Origin: Blepharisma japonicum
Taxonomy: Eukaryota > Ciliophora > Heterotrichea > Heterotrichida > Blepharismidae
Length of the DNA: 64,000 bases
Direction: 5' to 3'
NCBI GenBank assembly: GCA_949751835.1
Contig: CATKHK010000044.1
Coordinates: 62,001 to 126,000, forward strand
Positions 23,355-33,176 of this stretch are shown piece after piece. The notes below the pieces were generated by a model that had not been told where the DNA came from, did no database searches, and worked only from the letters and a program-made list of their open reading frames with translations. Made by a program: the position numbers and the translations under genes. How positions within the stretch are numbered: the stretch's first letter is position 1; each line of letters starts with the position of its first letter.

Positions 23355-24797
23355 ATGGAAAAGTATCGTAAAGTAAAAGTTGTTGGAAAAGGCAGCTTTG
23401 GGCATGCTGTGCTTGTGCAAAGCACAATTGACCGTAAGCTTTACATCATGAAAATTATTGATGTTTCGAGGATGGATAGAAAACAAAAAGAAGAAGCACT
23501 CAATGAAGTTCATGTTTTAAAAGCCATGAGACATCCTTATATTGTCACTTATAGGGAGAGCTTTATGGATAAGAAATGCTTGTGCATAGTTATGGATTAT
23601 GCTGACGGTGGGGATATGTATACAAAAATTGCTAAGCAAAAACAAATGGGAAAAGGATTCGCTGAAAATGTAATTCTTGATTGGTTCGTTCAGATTTGTC
23701 TAGCAATTAAACACATTCATGATAGAAAAATTCTTCATCGAGATCTAAAGACTCAAAATGTCTTTTTAACGTCCAAAGGAGAAGTAAAAATAGGAGATTT
23801 CGGAATTTCAAGAGTTCTTCAGCATACATATGACTGCGCACAAACAGCGATAGGAACTCCTTACTATCTATCCCCCGAAATTTGTCAAGAAAAACCATAT
23901 AATCAAAAATCAGATATATGAAGTTTAGGCTGTATCCTTTATGAAATCGTCACTCTAAGGCATGCTTTTGACGCAAGTTCAATGAAAGGGCTTGTTGTTA
24001 AAATCCTAAGAGGCACATACCCTTCCATTCCTTCAGTCTACTCTCAAAACCTACGAGACTTGATTGACGAAATGCTACAAAAAGATCCTCACAAGCGGCC
24101 TTCAGTAAAGCGAATCCTAGAAAAGGACTTTTTAAGTGCAAGAATTCCAGAACTTTTATCACAAACTATAGCCAAGCATGAATTTGGTAAATCTTTTCTA
24201 TCAAAAGAAATCAGCCCCAACGAAGAGAGAAGAGGAAGCTTAAAAGAAGATCCTTTGTCCAGTGCCACAAAAGATTCTCATACTAGAGAAGAGAATTCTA
24301 GACCTCATACACCTGCTGCAGAAGAAAGAAAAAAGGAAAGAGTCCTGCAGCCAAGAAACAGAAATGAGCCGGCTGAAGAAGAAAAGAAAAGAGTATCAAA
24401 GGATGAGTCCAGGTATGAAGATATTGTTAAATGCTTAAGAGAAGGCCTCGAATCTGCGAATAGCGAAGAAGAGGAATCCTTTGAAGAAAACCAGCCTGCA
24501 AGGGCAAATTTCTTGACTCCTGAGGGAGTCCCTCTTCCAGGGATAAGCGATAATGATTCGGCTTTTGCAAGAATAGAAACACTGAGATGCTATTTGGAGT
24601 CTCGCATTGGTATTTCTAAATTTATGCAGGCATATGACTATTTATCAGTAATTTCTAATTAGAATCCTCCTCCAGAAGATGAAGAAAACCATCAACTCCA
24701 TGACATAATAGGGCAAGAAAACGTTAAATTCATACCTCTTATATATCAAATGATAGTATGTGAAGATTCATATTATACCGCAGCAAATTCAAGATAA
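23355..24797 (+). CDS. NEK-family Ser/Thr kinase (NEK1/NEK5-like layout)
   Basis: 475 residues after removing a 15-nt intron (24648-24662). Without splicing the frame ends at TAG 24660 and the C-terminal domain is lost. The kinase domain covers about 4-265: [12 protein letters not shown], Lys33, HRDLKTQN (Asp130), [10 protein letters not shown] (Asp148), GTPYYLSPE, with TGA=Trp in [12 protein letters not shown]. The long linker (about 290-400) is charged and phosphorylatable. The last 75 residues form a conserved helical domain ([18 protein letters not shown] ... [12 protein letters not shown]) like that at the end of NEK1/NEK5. NEKs of this type act at centrosomes, basal bodies and cilia; ciliates have many. 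Confidence 0.92.
24648..24662 (+). other. 15-nt intron in NEK kinase
   Basis: GTAATTTCTAATTAG, phase 0. Its last three bases are an in-frame TAG. The exon beyond it encodes the conserved C-terminal domain, which supports splicing. Confidence 0.93.
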
Positions 24798-24856
24798 ATA
24801 ACTTTGTTTTTTTCTAAAAAATTATTAATAGTGATTTTCATAATAATATCAAGTAC

Positions 24857-26125
24857 TTATGAGTTATCTCTTACATAAACAACAGATTTTGGAAACAGTC
24901 CAGCAGCTTCTAATGTTACTTGTTTTTCATCTAAAACTTTTGAAGGAAAATTTGTAAGTATATCGAAATTCTTTAGCCCTAAGGTTTCTACATAATCATA
25001 AAGGATTTCAATTTTCTTATCTTTTTTGAACCTTCGTTCGATTTTTTTGCCATCAGGCATTCTAAAGCTTATAGTAGCTATATCTAGCCCAGGATTTGGT
25101 TCTGCTCCTAAACTCTCTTCTTTTCGCTTTCTCTTTTCTTCTTCAATCATTTGCTTTTTCATTTCTTCTTCCTGCTCTTTCTTTATTTGTGCGTTTTTAA
25201 TTTCTTCAGCTTTATATCTTTCTCTAACAATCATTTCGGCTTCTTCTAGCTCCCTATCTTGTTGCTCCCTAATTATCCTTTCCTGCAGTAGTCTTGGCGA
25301 AACTTCTGGAACTTTTTGGCGTGGTCTTAAAAGGCTTGAATTTTTATCTAAAAATTCGAGAAAAGTATCAAACGGTACACACCCTTCAAGTCTATCGATA
25401 ACTTGTGGTTTTGCAGGATCTCTGACCTTTAAAACTGCTAATGTAGGTAATGTTGTGGCTTTCAATAGCTTAATCACCATTTTGCCATCTTGGGAATTTT
25501 CATCCACCCCTCAAGCTAAATACCCTTCTGTTATATACGCAGTTGTCACTTCATGACAAATTACATCTCTTAAATACTCTATAGGCACATTTCTTGAGTT
25601 TACATATATAAGTAAAGGCCGTTTTATGCTGACTGTATCTAATAAGATATCTGGCAAATGCCTTGTGCTAAATGGAGGAATGAGAGGAGTCTTTAAATTT
25701 TGTAAAGCTGTGACAAAGGCTCGAGCACTGGCAGATTCTTCGCCACGAACTTCAGGGGGAACAACAAGATTCCAAAAATTTCACACCAATGTACTTGCTT
25801 TAGAATAAAGAGCACTGGTTTTTGAAGAGATTATAGAGCGTATAGATCAATTTGGCTGGGATTGTGGAGGTGCAGGTTGTGCATGATTTTGCTTATTAAG
25901 ACGAGATGGAGATTTTTTCCTTGGAGCAGGCCTATCTAAATTTGTTCTTCCTTGGAGATTGGCTTCTTCTGAGATAAGAGAAAAAAATTCATTAGATGCT
26001 GCAGTGACATCTCAGTTGTGCCTTTTCATAAGTTTCAATGCAATAATATCGTCCCAGCATTCAGTGATAGCTTGGAAATTTACCAAAGCTTCTGTTTGTT
26101 CTTGAGCGAGTCCAGATGAATTCAT
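24857..26125 (-). CDS. UBA-UAS-UBX protein, FAF2/UBXD8-like
   Basis: 422 residues, ATG at 26125 to TAA at 24857, with several TGA=Trp codons. The start MNSSGLAQEQTEALVNFQAI and RHNWDVTAASNEFF form a UBA domain (about 1-45). A thioredoxin-like UAS domain follows (about 125-270; RPLLIYVNSRNVPIEYLRDV, LPTLAVLKVRDPAKP). A Glu/Lys/Arg coiled coil covers about 275-340, and a C-terminal UBX domain covers about 345-422 (ISFRMPDGKKIERRF, DILTNFPSKVL). This order is that of FAF1/UBXD8, adaptors that recruit p97/Cdc48 to ubiquitinated clients, at the ER for UBXD8. The hydrophobic hairpin that anchors UBXD8 is not evident; only a short SKASTLVWNFWNLVVPP stretch is present. It converges with the NEK gene, 59 bp apart. 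Confidence 0.9.
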
Positions 26126-26399
26126 TTTTTTATTCAAATATCCATTTCTGCGATTTCCGCTGAAGTTTAATCTTTGAATAATTTTTTAGAAATAATCTTG
26201 CTGAATAGTTGTTAGTTCCATAATATTTAGCCCCTTTTAATGTTATTGATTGCTTATAAGTAATAATTCCTTGCTTGTGCTTTAATATATATTTATTTAT
26301 TTATTTATTTTTTATAAGCATTATTACCATGCAATATTAGACATAGCTAACAACGCATTATTAAAAATCTTAATTAGATAGATTTTATCCTATCACTTA
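26126..26399. other. AT-rich spacer with TTTA microsatellite
   Basis: 274 bp between same-strand genes. It contains a short TTTA-type simple repeat near 26287-26312. No gene or RNA is visible. Confidence 0.6.
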
Positions 26400-27191
26400 T
26401 TATTTATTATAAAGCATGTTTTTTAATGCAAGGTTTTTTTGCAATTCTTCTTCTAGCCTCAAATTTTGGCGTCTAACTTCAGGTAATAATTCTTCTATGC
26501 ACTTCAAGAAGTTGTGACTTTCTTCAGTTAAGAGGATTGGCGCTTGTCTATATTGAAATTACTCTATTTCTTGAATAATTTTTTCTTTATTTTCCTCAAA
26601 AGCAGAAGTCTCTGGGATTTCATAAGTAAACGGCATTTCGTTATACTGAGTATCTGTATTTTGCAGATTTTGTGTTTCTGCTACAATAGATTTAAAACCT
26701 TCGCGGACTGAGTAAAATTTATATTCAAAATGTGTAATTACCCTCAAATCAGGATCCATATCTGCGTTGTTTTCTAACCCTCTGTTTTGGCAAAAGCAGC
26801 CGAATATTAAAGGTTGCTGTGAAAATTTATCAGCATATTTGCTTTTAGTTGTTTCTAAATAAATCGAAGTTTCTCTATCTCCTAGTGATGGAATAGCAGG
26901 GACTTCTCGCTTACCAGAAATTCAGCCTAAAATTTTCATGCTTTCTGGGCATGCTGAAATAGCTTTAATAATTGAAGGTGGATCTCTGATTAGTCTTTGG
27001 GTGTTTGATAAACAAACATCATGGATTGTAAGCACTGCTTTAAGTTTGGCATCGCCTGAATCCCCGATATTTTTTAACTGCTGAACGTCTTCTGTTCCGT
27101 ATATAATTCCTTCGAAATCTCCTAAGCCCATACTGAGACGATGAATAACTGTAGCGATGCATTGTCCGGATATAAGATATTGATGCAGCAT
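26400..27191 (-). CDS. Abraxas/ABRO1-like MPN(-) scaffold protein
   Basis: 258 residues after removal of a 15-nt intron (26548-26562) that otherwise ends the frame at TAA 26559. The MPN-like region starts LHQYLISGQCIATVIHRLSMGLGDFEGII; the segment SMKILGWISGKREVPAIPSL matches the Abraxas GWY(K/R)FRR region in position, and FGCFCQN and HFEYKFYSV are similarly placed. Exon 2 encodes a coiled coil (ELLPEVRRQNLRLEEELQKN). No JAMM zinc motif is present, as expected for the inactive MPN partner. Abraxas proteins scaffold the K63-specific deubiquitinase BRCC36 in BRCA1-A or BRISC complexes. Assignment rests on architecture and short motifs. Confidence 0.7.
26548..26562 (-). other. 15-nt intron in Abraxas-like gene
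   Basis: On the minus strand: GTAATTTCAATATAG. It splits a GA|A codon. Splicing adds the 49-codon coiled-coil tail expected for the family. Confidence 0.9.
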
Positions 27192-27464
27192 ATATAAATT
27201 TTAATTATTTGTTATCAAATCTTATTCTCTACAATATATAAAGTATTTGAACTTTAAATACTGTTTAGTATTCAAACTATGTGGCATGCTCCAGAATTAA
27301 AGATCCTATCTATAAAAACCAATATACCATTAAGACTTCATAATCATATTAGTCATCATGACACCTAAGAGAATAATCTCAATTATTACCTAAGAAATCG
27401 CATGTGAGACCTCAAGCTTGAGATGCTCAAAAACCAACATTCTCCACATTCTCTTAACAAAAGC
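27192..27464. other. Intergenic spacer
   Basis: 273 bp, AT-rich, between two same-strand genes. I see no gene or structured repeat. Confidence 0.55.
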
Positions 27465-29063
27465 CTAAATATCCCTTACATCTGCTTCCACATCTAAGAA
27501 CTTCTCAATTTTCCCTAAAATCTTCTCAGGAGTTTCTCTATTCACAACCATCTTGCTGACCATTTGTACGAGGCTTCTATCATCTTGTCCTAAATATTCC
27601 ACAAATAATTTAGATACAAATGGTCCTAGTCTTTTTTCTAAAATTCTGTTTTGTGCTAAGCTGTTCCAAGCTAAAGGAAATGTAAAGAGTTCTGAACGCC
27701 TTTTTGGCACTTTGTCAAGAAGTTGCTTGTAGCTTTGGAATTTTTTGTCAAAATCATTTTCTGTCATTAGGATTTCTTGGGGTGGTTTTGGGTTTGGAGT
27801 TTCATCTTCTAATGAAATAGGCAGGGAGAGAGGTTTGTTTCTTTTAAAGAGTGGGTCTTGCTCGTCTTCTTGGTCAACTTTAAAGTATTTTGTAGCTGTA
27901 CTAGCAGGTAGAGCTTTAGATTCTTCAATTGAGTTAACATGAATTTCTAAATCTTTATGCTCTCTCAGCGTATATTCATGTTCATTTTCAGGCCTTTGTC
28001 TTTCTTCGAGCTCTTGTGCTTGTTTTAACTTTTCTTCAGCAGTAGCGACCCCAGGAAACATCATTTCAAACTCTTTTCTTGCATTTAGTTCATCTTCAGC
28101 CTTTTCTTTTTCTCTTTGTTTTGCCCTTTCTTCTCTTCTTGCTGCATATTTTGAAGATTTTTTTTTCTTGACAATTTCTTCTAAATCGCTTTCATATTCC
28201 ATATCTCTCCTCATCATCTTTATTTTTTCTCTCTGCCTCTCTTCTTCTTTTTCCCTCTCTCTTGCCCTCTCTTTTTCTTTAATTTCTTCTCTTTTTAGCC
28301 ACTCTCTTTCTTTATCTTTAAACTGCCTCTCTCTGTCCCTATTTCTTGCCTGTATTCTTTTTTCTCTTTCTTTTTCCCTTGGATGTTCCCTGTATATCAC
28401 TTACTTATCTGCTTCTCTTTCACTGGGGTCATCATCAGTATTTTGTTCAAAGTTTCTTATGCTTGTCTGTATCGTATAGGACACTTTTTCATCATCTTTC
28501 ACTATATCTTCTTCCCAAGTTTTTGCTGAATTTGGGTCAACTTCCATAATATTGTCCCACCTTTTACGCTCCCAGTCAGCTCGCTTTAAATCACTCCATT
28601 CTTTGATAAAAAATTCAGTCTGCATGTCAACTCTGCATATAAGTTTGGAGTTTTTTATTGAAAGACCGTTCATTAGACGTAGACATCTGAGCATTCCTTC
28701 AACTGTTTGAAACTCCACAAAGCCAAAACCTAGGGGTTTACCTGAAGAATCAAGAACTCTACGCCAGCTGTTGATAGGCCCGCATTCTAGAAAGAGCTGT
28801 TCCATGAAATAGTCACTTAGTCCAGAAGGAATTTTACCTATATACACCTTAGTCGATCTTTCAGACTTAGTGCGAGGCTCGTCACTTGGAATTGGGCCAC
28901 CTATGATGTCTGTTGGATTTGCTACTTGATGCACGATGGTTAGAGGGGTGCTTGTAATGTTGAATAATCCTCTTGGACCTAAATAGCTAGCTGAGGAGCC
29001 TGATACCATTGATTTAGAGTCTCCTGAGGAGCTTAATGGAGCTATCAAGCCATTCGATGACAT
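27465..29063 (-). CDS. RBM25: RBM25-like splicing factor (RRM, RE/RD-rich, PWI)
   Basis: 527 residues after removing a 15-nt intron (28390-28404); ATG at 29063, TAG at 27465. An RRM lies at about 70-146 (KVYIGKIPSGLSDYFMEQLF with RNP2, PLGFGFVEFQTVEG with RNP1). A very long Arg/Glu/Lys/Asp mixed-charge tract covers about 222-345, and a PWI domain ends the protein (about 440-527; FTFPLAWNSLAQNRILEKRL, PWI-like FVEYLGQDDRSLVQMVSKMV). This order is diagnostic for RBM25/Snu71-type U1-associated splicing regulators, in the nucleus. In a genome with 15-nt introns, U1-associated factors are of special interest. Confidence 0.92.
28390..28404 (-). other. 15-nt intron in RBM25-like gene
   Basis: On the minus strand: GTAAGTGATATACAG, splitting AA|G (Lys). 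Removal joins the RRM half to the RE-rich/PWI half in phase. Confidence 0.93.
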
Positions 29064-29172
29064 TTTATTATAAATTTCATTTTGGAGGCAATTGATAAAT
29101 TTATTTTTTATTTACTTAATAATAGCACTTATAATAAAATTAAATATCAATTTTTTATTCAAATTAATAATA

Positions 29173-30192
29173 CTAAAGCATTATTTCTTCTGTCTCTGCT
29201 GGATCGTTTTCAACAGGTGCTGAGGTTGCAATCTGCATCCAATGATCCATATACTTATCAAAATCAAGCGTTTCTGACCACTTCATCAAGCCATTTACAT
29301 ATTCATCAAAATCATCTTCATTTAAATCTAGCAATTTTTCTTCCCTGAATGGGTCTTCATCTTCCTCTTCTTCTACATCGATCCTTGACTTGTTCTCAAT
29401 TTCTTGTTCCTTCTCCATTTCTTCAATTTTTCTCCCTTCTGCATACAATTCTTTTAGCCATTTAATTTTCCGTTTTCTTTTTTGTTTCGCAACAAGCTCT
29501 CTTCTTACCAATTTATCATGATGGAATACAGCAGGTTTATTTGAAGAATGCAGTTCAACTCGGTCAAAAGGCATGATTAAATTGTCAGTGATAGGTCTCC
29601 ACCCATTATTATCATATCTTTCATATCATCCTGTTTTTATGTTTTTCACTTCTTCATTTTCTAAGTGCATATTAATGATTTCTTTCCCAGTGGCTTTTTT
29701 AATTGCAGTATAATCACGAGGTGCAAAGCTATTGACATCACACACTCCAGCATGCACATATAATTTATAATAAATCAAAGGTGGAAACTTATCACCTCCT
29801 AAGCGAAACCTAAGATGGACATTTGATGCTTTGTCTAGCATTGATGCTTCAATTGGGTTTATAGTTTTTAATAAATCTCGAGGATTTCCTTTAAACTTAA
29901 ACTGAATCAATTCTTTGTAGTACTTAAAGATTTTACCATTTGTATAGTTTCTTCACAGTCTCTGAATTTTTATGGCTGCATCACTAACGGTGAGTGGTTT
30001 GCTTTCTTTGGCAGTTTTATAATTTCTTCATCAATGCTGGATATGTGTAGCGGCTTTATCATATTTTTTTGACTGAAGCAGCTTAAATCTTTCTCGCTGC
30101 TTATGGCCTTTTCATAAAGCTTTTATTTTTGTTGCACAGTAATGCTTGAACCTCATTTCCTCTTCTGGAGTTTTATAGTTTTTTGAAGCCAT
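29173..30192 (-). CDS. C11orf65/MFI-like IQ-motif protein
   Basis: 339 residues, ATG at 30192 to TAG at 29173, with several TGA=Trp codons including those in the IQ motifs. Three IQ-like helices occur at about 20-95 (CATKIKALWKGHKQRERF, AATHIQHWWRNYK, AAIKIQRLWRNYTNG). The core then reads QFKFKGNPRDLLKTINPIEA, HLRFRLGGDKFPPLIYYK and GWYERYDNNGWRPI, all matching the human C11orf65 (MFI) protein in order and spacing. The C-terminus is a charged, acidic helix. IQ motifs bind calmodulin or EF-hand light chains. The human protein is reported to restrain mitochondrial fission, but the protist role is unknown; wide conservation in ciliated lineages would suggest a cilium-linked role (inference). Confidence 0.83.
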
Positions 30193-30311
30193 AACGTAAA
30201 AATGTTAAATAATTCAATTATTTTACATTCTTTTAATAAACAATATTTTAGTCTTAAAAGACTCTTTGTTTATATAACAAATTAACATTATTTTTTATTA
30301 TTCTATTCTTA

Positions 30312-30965
30312 CTAACACTCTGAAAAATCAGGAGAACAAACAGACATTACTAGTAAAAGTAACACAAATACAAAAACCACCCCACAAATTATATATAACT
30401 TGATATTTTGAAACCACATTTTTCTTCTCACTTGGACTGCTCTTTTCTTCATTGTTACTGCTTGCTCACTCATTACTTCTGACTTTTTCACTAGAAGCTC
30501 AACTTTTTCTCCGCGGGCAAGGACCTTGTCAATATTTTCAATCATTATGTTTCTTACTTGATCAACACTTGACCTTATAGTTTGCAATTTATCTGCGTTG
30601 GGGTCTGTATTAAAATAATTCATCCTTGTTTTTAATACATCAGAAAATTCGGAATTAACTCCGAATGCGATTACTGTATTGACTACATGCCCGTAGCGGT
30701 TCGTAAAGTTTGATTTTATATCCTCTAAAAATAAAAAACAAATTCTTCTTGGGAATTCAGCATCTGACAGACAAAGAAAGAGAATATTATCTTCAGAAAT
30801 GTAATGATAGCAAAATTTTTCGTTATATGTGTACGAGAATTTGCCACTTCTTGGAAGTTTAGAAATGATATTCCTTGTGATTTGAGGGAAATTGCCTTGG
30901 GCTCTTGAGAACTCACATAAAACTATATCAGGATCTCGGATGACAAGAGCGTAAATAATTGACAT
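30312..30965 (-). CDS. VAMP7: VAMP7-type longin R-SNARE
   Basis: 217 residues, ATG at 30965 to TAG at 30312. A longin domain covers about 1-110 (MSIIYALVIRDPDIVLCEF, FCYHYISEDNILFLCLSDA, RICFLFLEDIKSNF). The R-SNARE helix at about 128-185 (DKLQTIRSSVDQVRNIMIEN) has the zero-layer Arg in DKVLARGEKVELL. A C-terminal membrane anchor lies at about 190-209 (YIICGVVFVFVLLLLVM) with a short luminal tail. The family drives fusion of late-endosomal, lysosomal or vacuolar vesicles. Length matches VAMP7 (about 220). Confidence 0.95.
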   Translation of the reverse strand: MSIIYALVIRDPDIVLCEFSRAQGNFPQITRNIISKLPRSGKFSYTYNEKFCYHYISEDNILFLCLSDAEFPRRICFLFLEDIKSNFTNRYGHVVNTVIAFGVNSEFSDVLKTRMNYFNTDPNADKLQTIRSSVDQVRNIMIENIDKVLARGEKVELLVKKSEVMSEQAVTMKKRAVQVRRKMWFQNIKLYIICGVVFVFVLLLLVMSVCSPDFSEC

Positions 30966-31351
30966 TTATATAATAATTTTCTCTATCTCATTTTACAGAA
31001 TCGATAGAAATTGTAGTTTTAATAAAAATTGTTGGTTTTTTAAAAGTTTAATGCCTTTAATTATCCGAAAAAAAGTTTACAACACATTATAGATAGACAG
31101 AAGCTTATAATAATTTATTAATAAATTAAATTATGCCGAGTAAAATATACAAAAATATGGGGTAAATCATCTGTTTGCTCTTTTATAAAAATGGTAATTT
31201 TATTCCATCATTAAAACTTATCTTAACTGAATAAAGAAGCATAGATAACGCTCAGAATTCAGCTTATTGTTTGTTTAATATGAAATTTAACAAATATAAT
31301 TATGTTGAAAAAATTAATTTACTTGACAATGCTGTTAAAAATTGAAATTAC
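30966..31351. other. Intergenic region, no gene seen
   Basis: 386 bp, very AT-rich, upstream of the SNARE gene and downstream of the small acylated-protein gene. I see no open frame longer than expected by chance and no RNA gene. Confidence 0.55.
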
Positions 31352-31624
31352 TTATTTTTGTAATTTCGGCAAGGATATTAAAAACGCCAGCTCATTTTCA
31401 TTTCTGTGAAACGAAGGAGCAGTCATCAAAACTGAATCAGCATCCAAGTACTGATTGTCTTTTGCACCTTTTGACGGGATGCAAAACTCTTCTGGATAAT
31501 CTAAATCTATATCTTTAAACTGGTCTTCATTTGAGAAAACACTAAAAATCGATATTGTCTTCTTGAGAAATGCGTTTGGCATTTCAAATTCTTCACGCTC
31601 TTTATAAGACTCGATACAGCCCAT
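31352..31624 (-). CDS. Small protein with N-terminal dual-acylation motif
   Basis: 90 residues, ATG at 31624 to TAA at 31352. The start MGCIESYKE is a good N-myristoylation (Gly2) plus palmitoylation (Cys3) signal, so the product is probably attached to the inner face of a membrane. The rest is acidic, with FEMPNAFLKKTISIFSVFS and an acidic patch (FKDIDLDYPEEF). I do not recognise the family. Coding status is supported by the motif and by an uninterrupted frame, but it is short and could be spurious. Confidence 0.5.
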   Translation of the reverse strand: MGCIESYKEREEFEMPNAFLKKTISIFSVFSNEDQFKDIDLDYPEEFCIPSKGAKDNQYLDADSVLMTAPSFHRNENELAFLISLPKLQK

Positions 31625-31911
31625 TTTTTTTATTAATTAAAGATATGAATTTCAATATGCTGATGATAAAAAAAGAAAGAACCTTAATTAATTTTCATGC
31701 CATAAAATTAATTTATGATTTTTTTACTGAAAACCTGAAAAATTTTATAATGCAATTCAAAAAAATATTTTTTAGATTAATTTTTCAGATTTTGCCTTTA
31801 TCACGAGGATGAAAAGGTTTTTGTTTCTCAAATAAATTTGAATTATTAATAAATCTAATTATATCATTTTAAAGATACTTATTAATAGACAAATATCAAC
31901 AGATATTAACC
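31625..31911. other. Intergenic spacer
   Basis: 287 bp, AT-rich. Short plus-strand open frames here have no recognisable content and I regard them as chance. Confidence 0.5.
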
Positions 31912-33111
31912 TTAATAATTCGTTTTGAAAAAACCTTTTTTATATGGATTTGCATAAGGCTTTCTTGGTTCCAAATTTATCTTTTTATTAGTATACGGTG
32001 ATTTCTGGTCAAAGGTGATACTCTTTACTGAAGGATTATTTTTTAATTTTAGCTCATTTTTTTTCTTTATTTTTGGTAATGTCATAACGGGCACTTTTAT
32101 TGGTGGCAGCACGACATCAGATCTTTTACTATCATCTCCTGCTCCACTATCACCATCAGGCACATCAATACTAAGAGGTGATGGAGCAATTCGTAAAGGC
32201 ATTTCTTGATCCCTAAGCTCTTTAAAATATGGATGTTTCATGCATTGCCTTGCAGACAGCCGATCGTCACATTTATATGTGAGCATTTTATTTATTAAAC
32301 TTTTTGCCATTGGTGATGCATGAGGAATAAGACGATCTATCCCAGTTCCATCTTTCGCAGTAAAATTCAATTCAATAGTCTGAGTTTTTGTCCTAAATTC
32401 ATCTAAAATTGTTTTAGGTGGAGTTCCTATAACATTATGTATTTTATCTATTTGATCTAGCTCATTTTCGCCTGGAAACAATGGAAATAATGCAATTACT
32501 TCAAAAAACACGCAGCCTACCCCTCAGATGTCCATTTTATAGTTATAATATCCATCAGTCAGCAAGCACTCTGGAGGCCTATATCATCTTGTGCTAATAT
32601 ACTCTGTATATGGCTGTTTACTATAAATCCCTCTACACGATCCAAAATCTGCTAATTTTAAAGCATCATCTGCTAATAAAACGTTTTCTGGCTTGATATC
32701 TCTATGGAAAATCCCATTTCTGTGCATATGGTCAATTGCTTTTAATAGTTGCCACATAAAATTTTTTACTTTAGTCTCAGGAATGAATTGTCTTCGATCC
32801 TTTGTCCACTCGTAAAGATTCTGATCCAAAAGTTCAAACACAAGGGCTAGTCTTCCAGTTGGCTCGTCGCTAAATAGCAAATACTAAAGGATTTCAAGCA
32901 GCCTTACAATATGAGGATGAGGAGATAATCTCCTTAGAGCTTGAATTTCTCGTAAGTTATTTACTTTTTCTAAACTGTCGAAATGATTTTTCATGCATTT
33001 TATTGCGACGTATTTCCCTGTTTTAATGCTTTGGGCTTTGAGGACTTCGCTAAAAGCACCTTCTCCTTTTTTGGAAATCAATCGATACTCTGGTTATAAG
33101 TTACTGTGCAT
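31912..33111 (-). CDS. MOK: MOK (RAGE)-type protein kinase
   Basis: 389 residues after removing two 15-nt introns (33090-33104, 32870-32884). Exon 1 encodes only MHK (last codon split). Kinase landmarks are [22 protein letters not shown] (Lys33), [34 protein letters not shown], the TEY activation motif in [38 protein letters not shown] and [15 protein letters not shown]. [15 protein letters not shown] and [15 protein letters not shown] are specific to MOK in the MAK/ICK/MOK family, which regulates ciliary length and transport. The C-terminal about 105 residues are basic and Pro/Lys-rich. TGA encodes Trp at 32584. Confidence 0.95.
32870..32884 (-). other. 15-nt intron 2 in MOK gene
   Basis: On the minus strand: GTATTTGCTATTTAG, splitting TA|C (Tyr). 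An in-frame TAG just before and across the donor is removed. Exon junction EILY|DEPTG matches MOK kinases. Confidence 0.93.
33090..33104 (-). other. 15-nt intron 1 in MOK gene
   Basis: On the minus strand: GTAACTTATAACCAG, splitting A|AG (Lys3). It supplies the start codon and the family-typical MxxYRLI start. Confidence 0.92.
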
Positions 33112-33176
33112 TAATTAAATTTTTTATATTTTTAAGGCTAAAAAATAATTAATGAAATGATAATTATTTAAGGAAT

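Noticed and set aside
26287-26312. TTTA repeat as a possible telomere or CRISPR element
   Set aside because: A simple AT microsatellite; does not match ciliate telomere repeats and has no spacer structure.
28168-28549. Plus-strand Leu/Ser-rich frames
   Set aside because: Complement of the Arg/Glu repeats of the RBM25-like gene, not real proteins.
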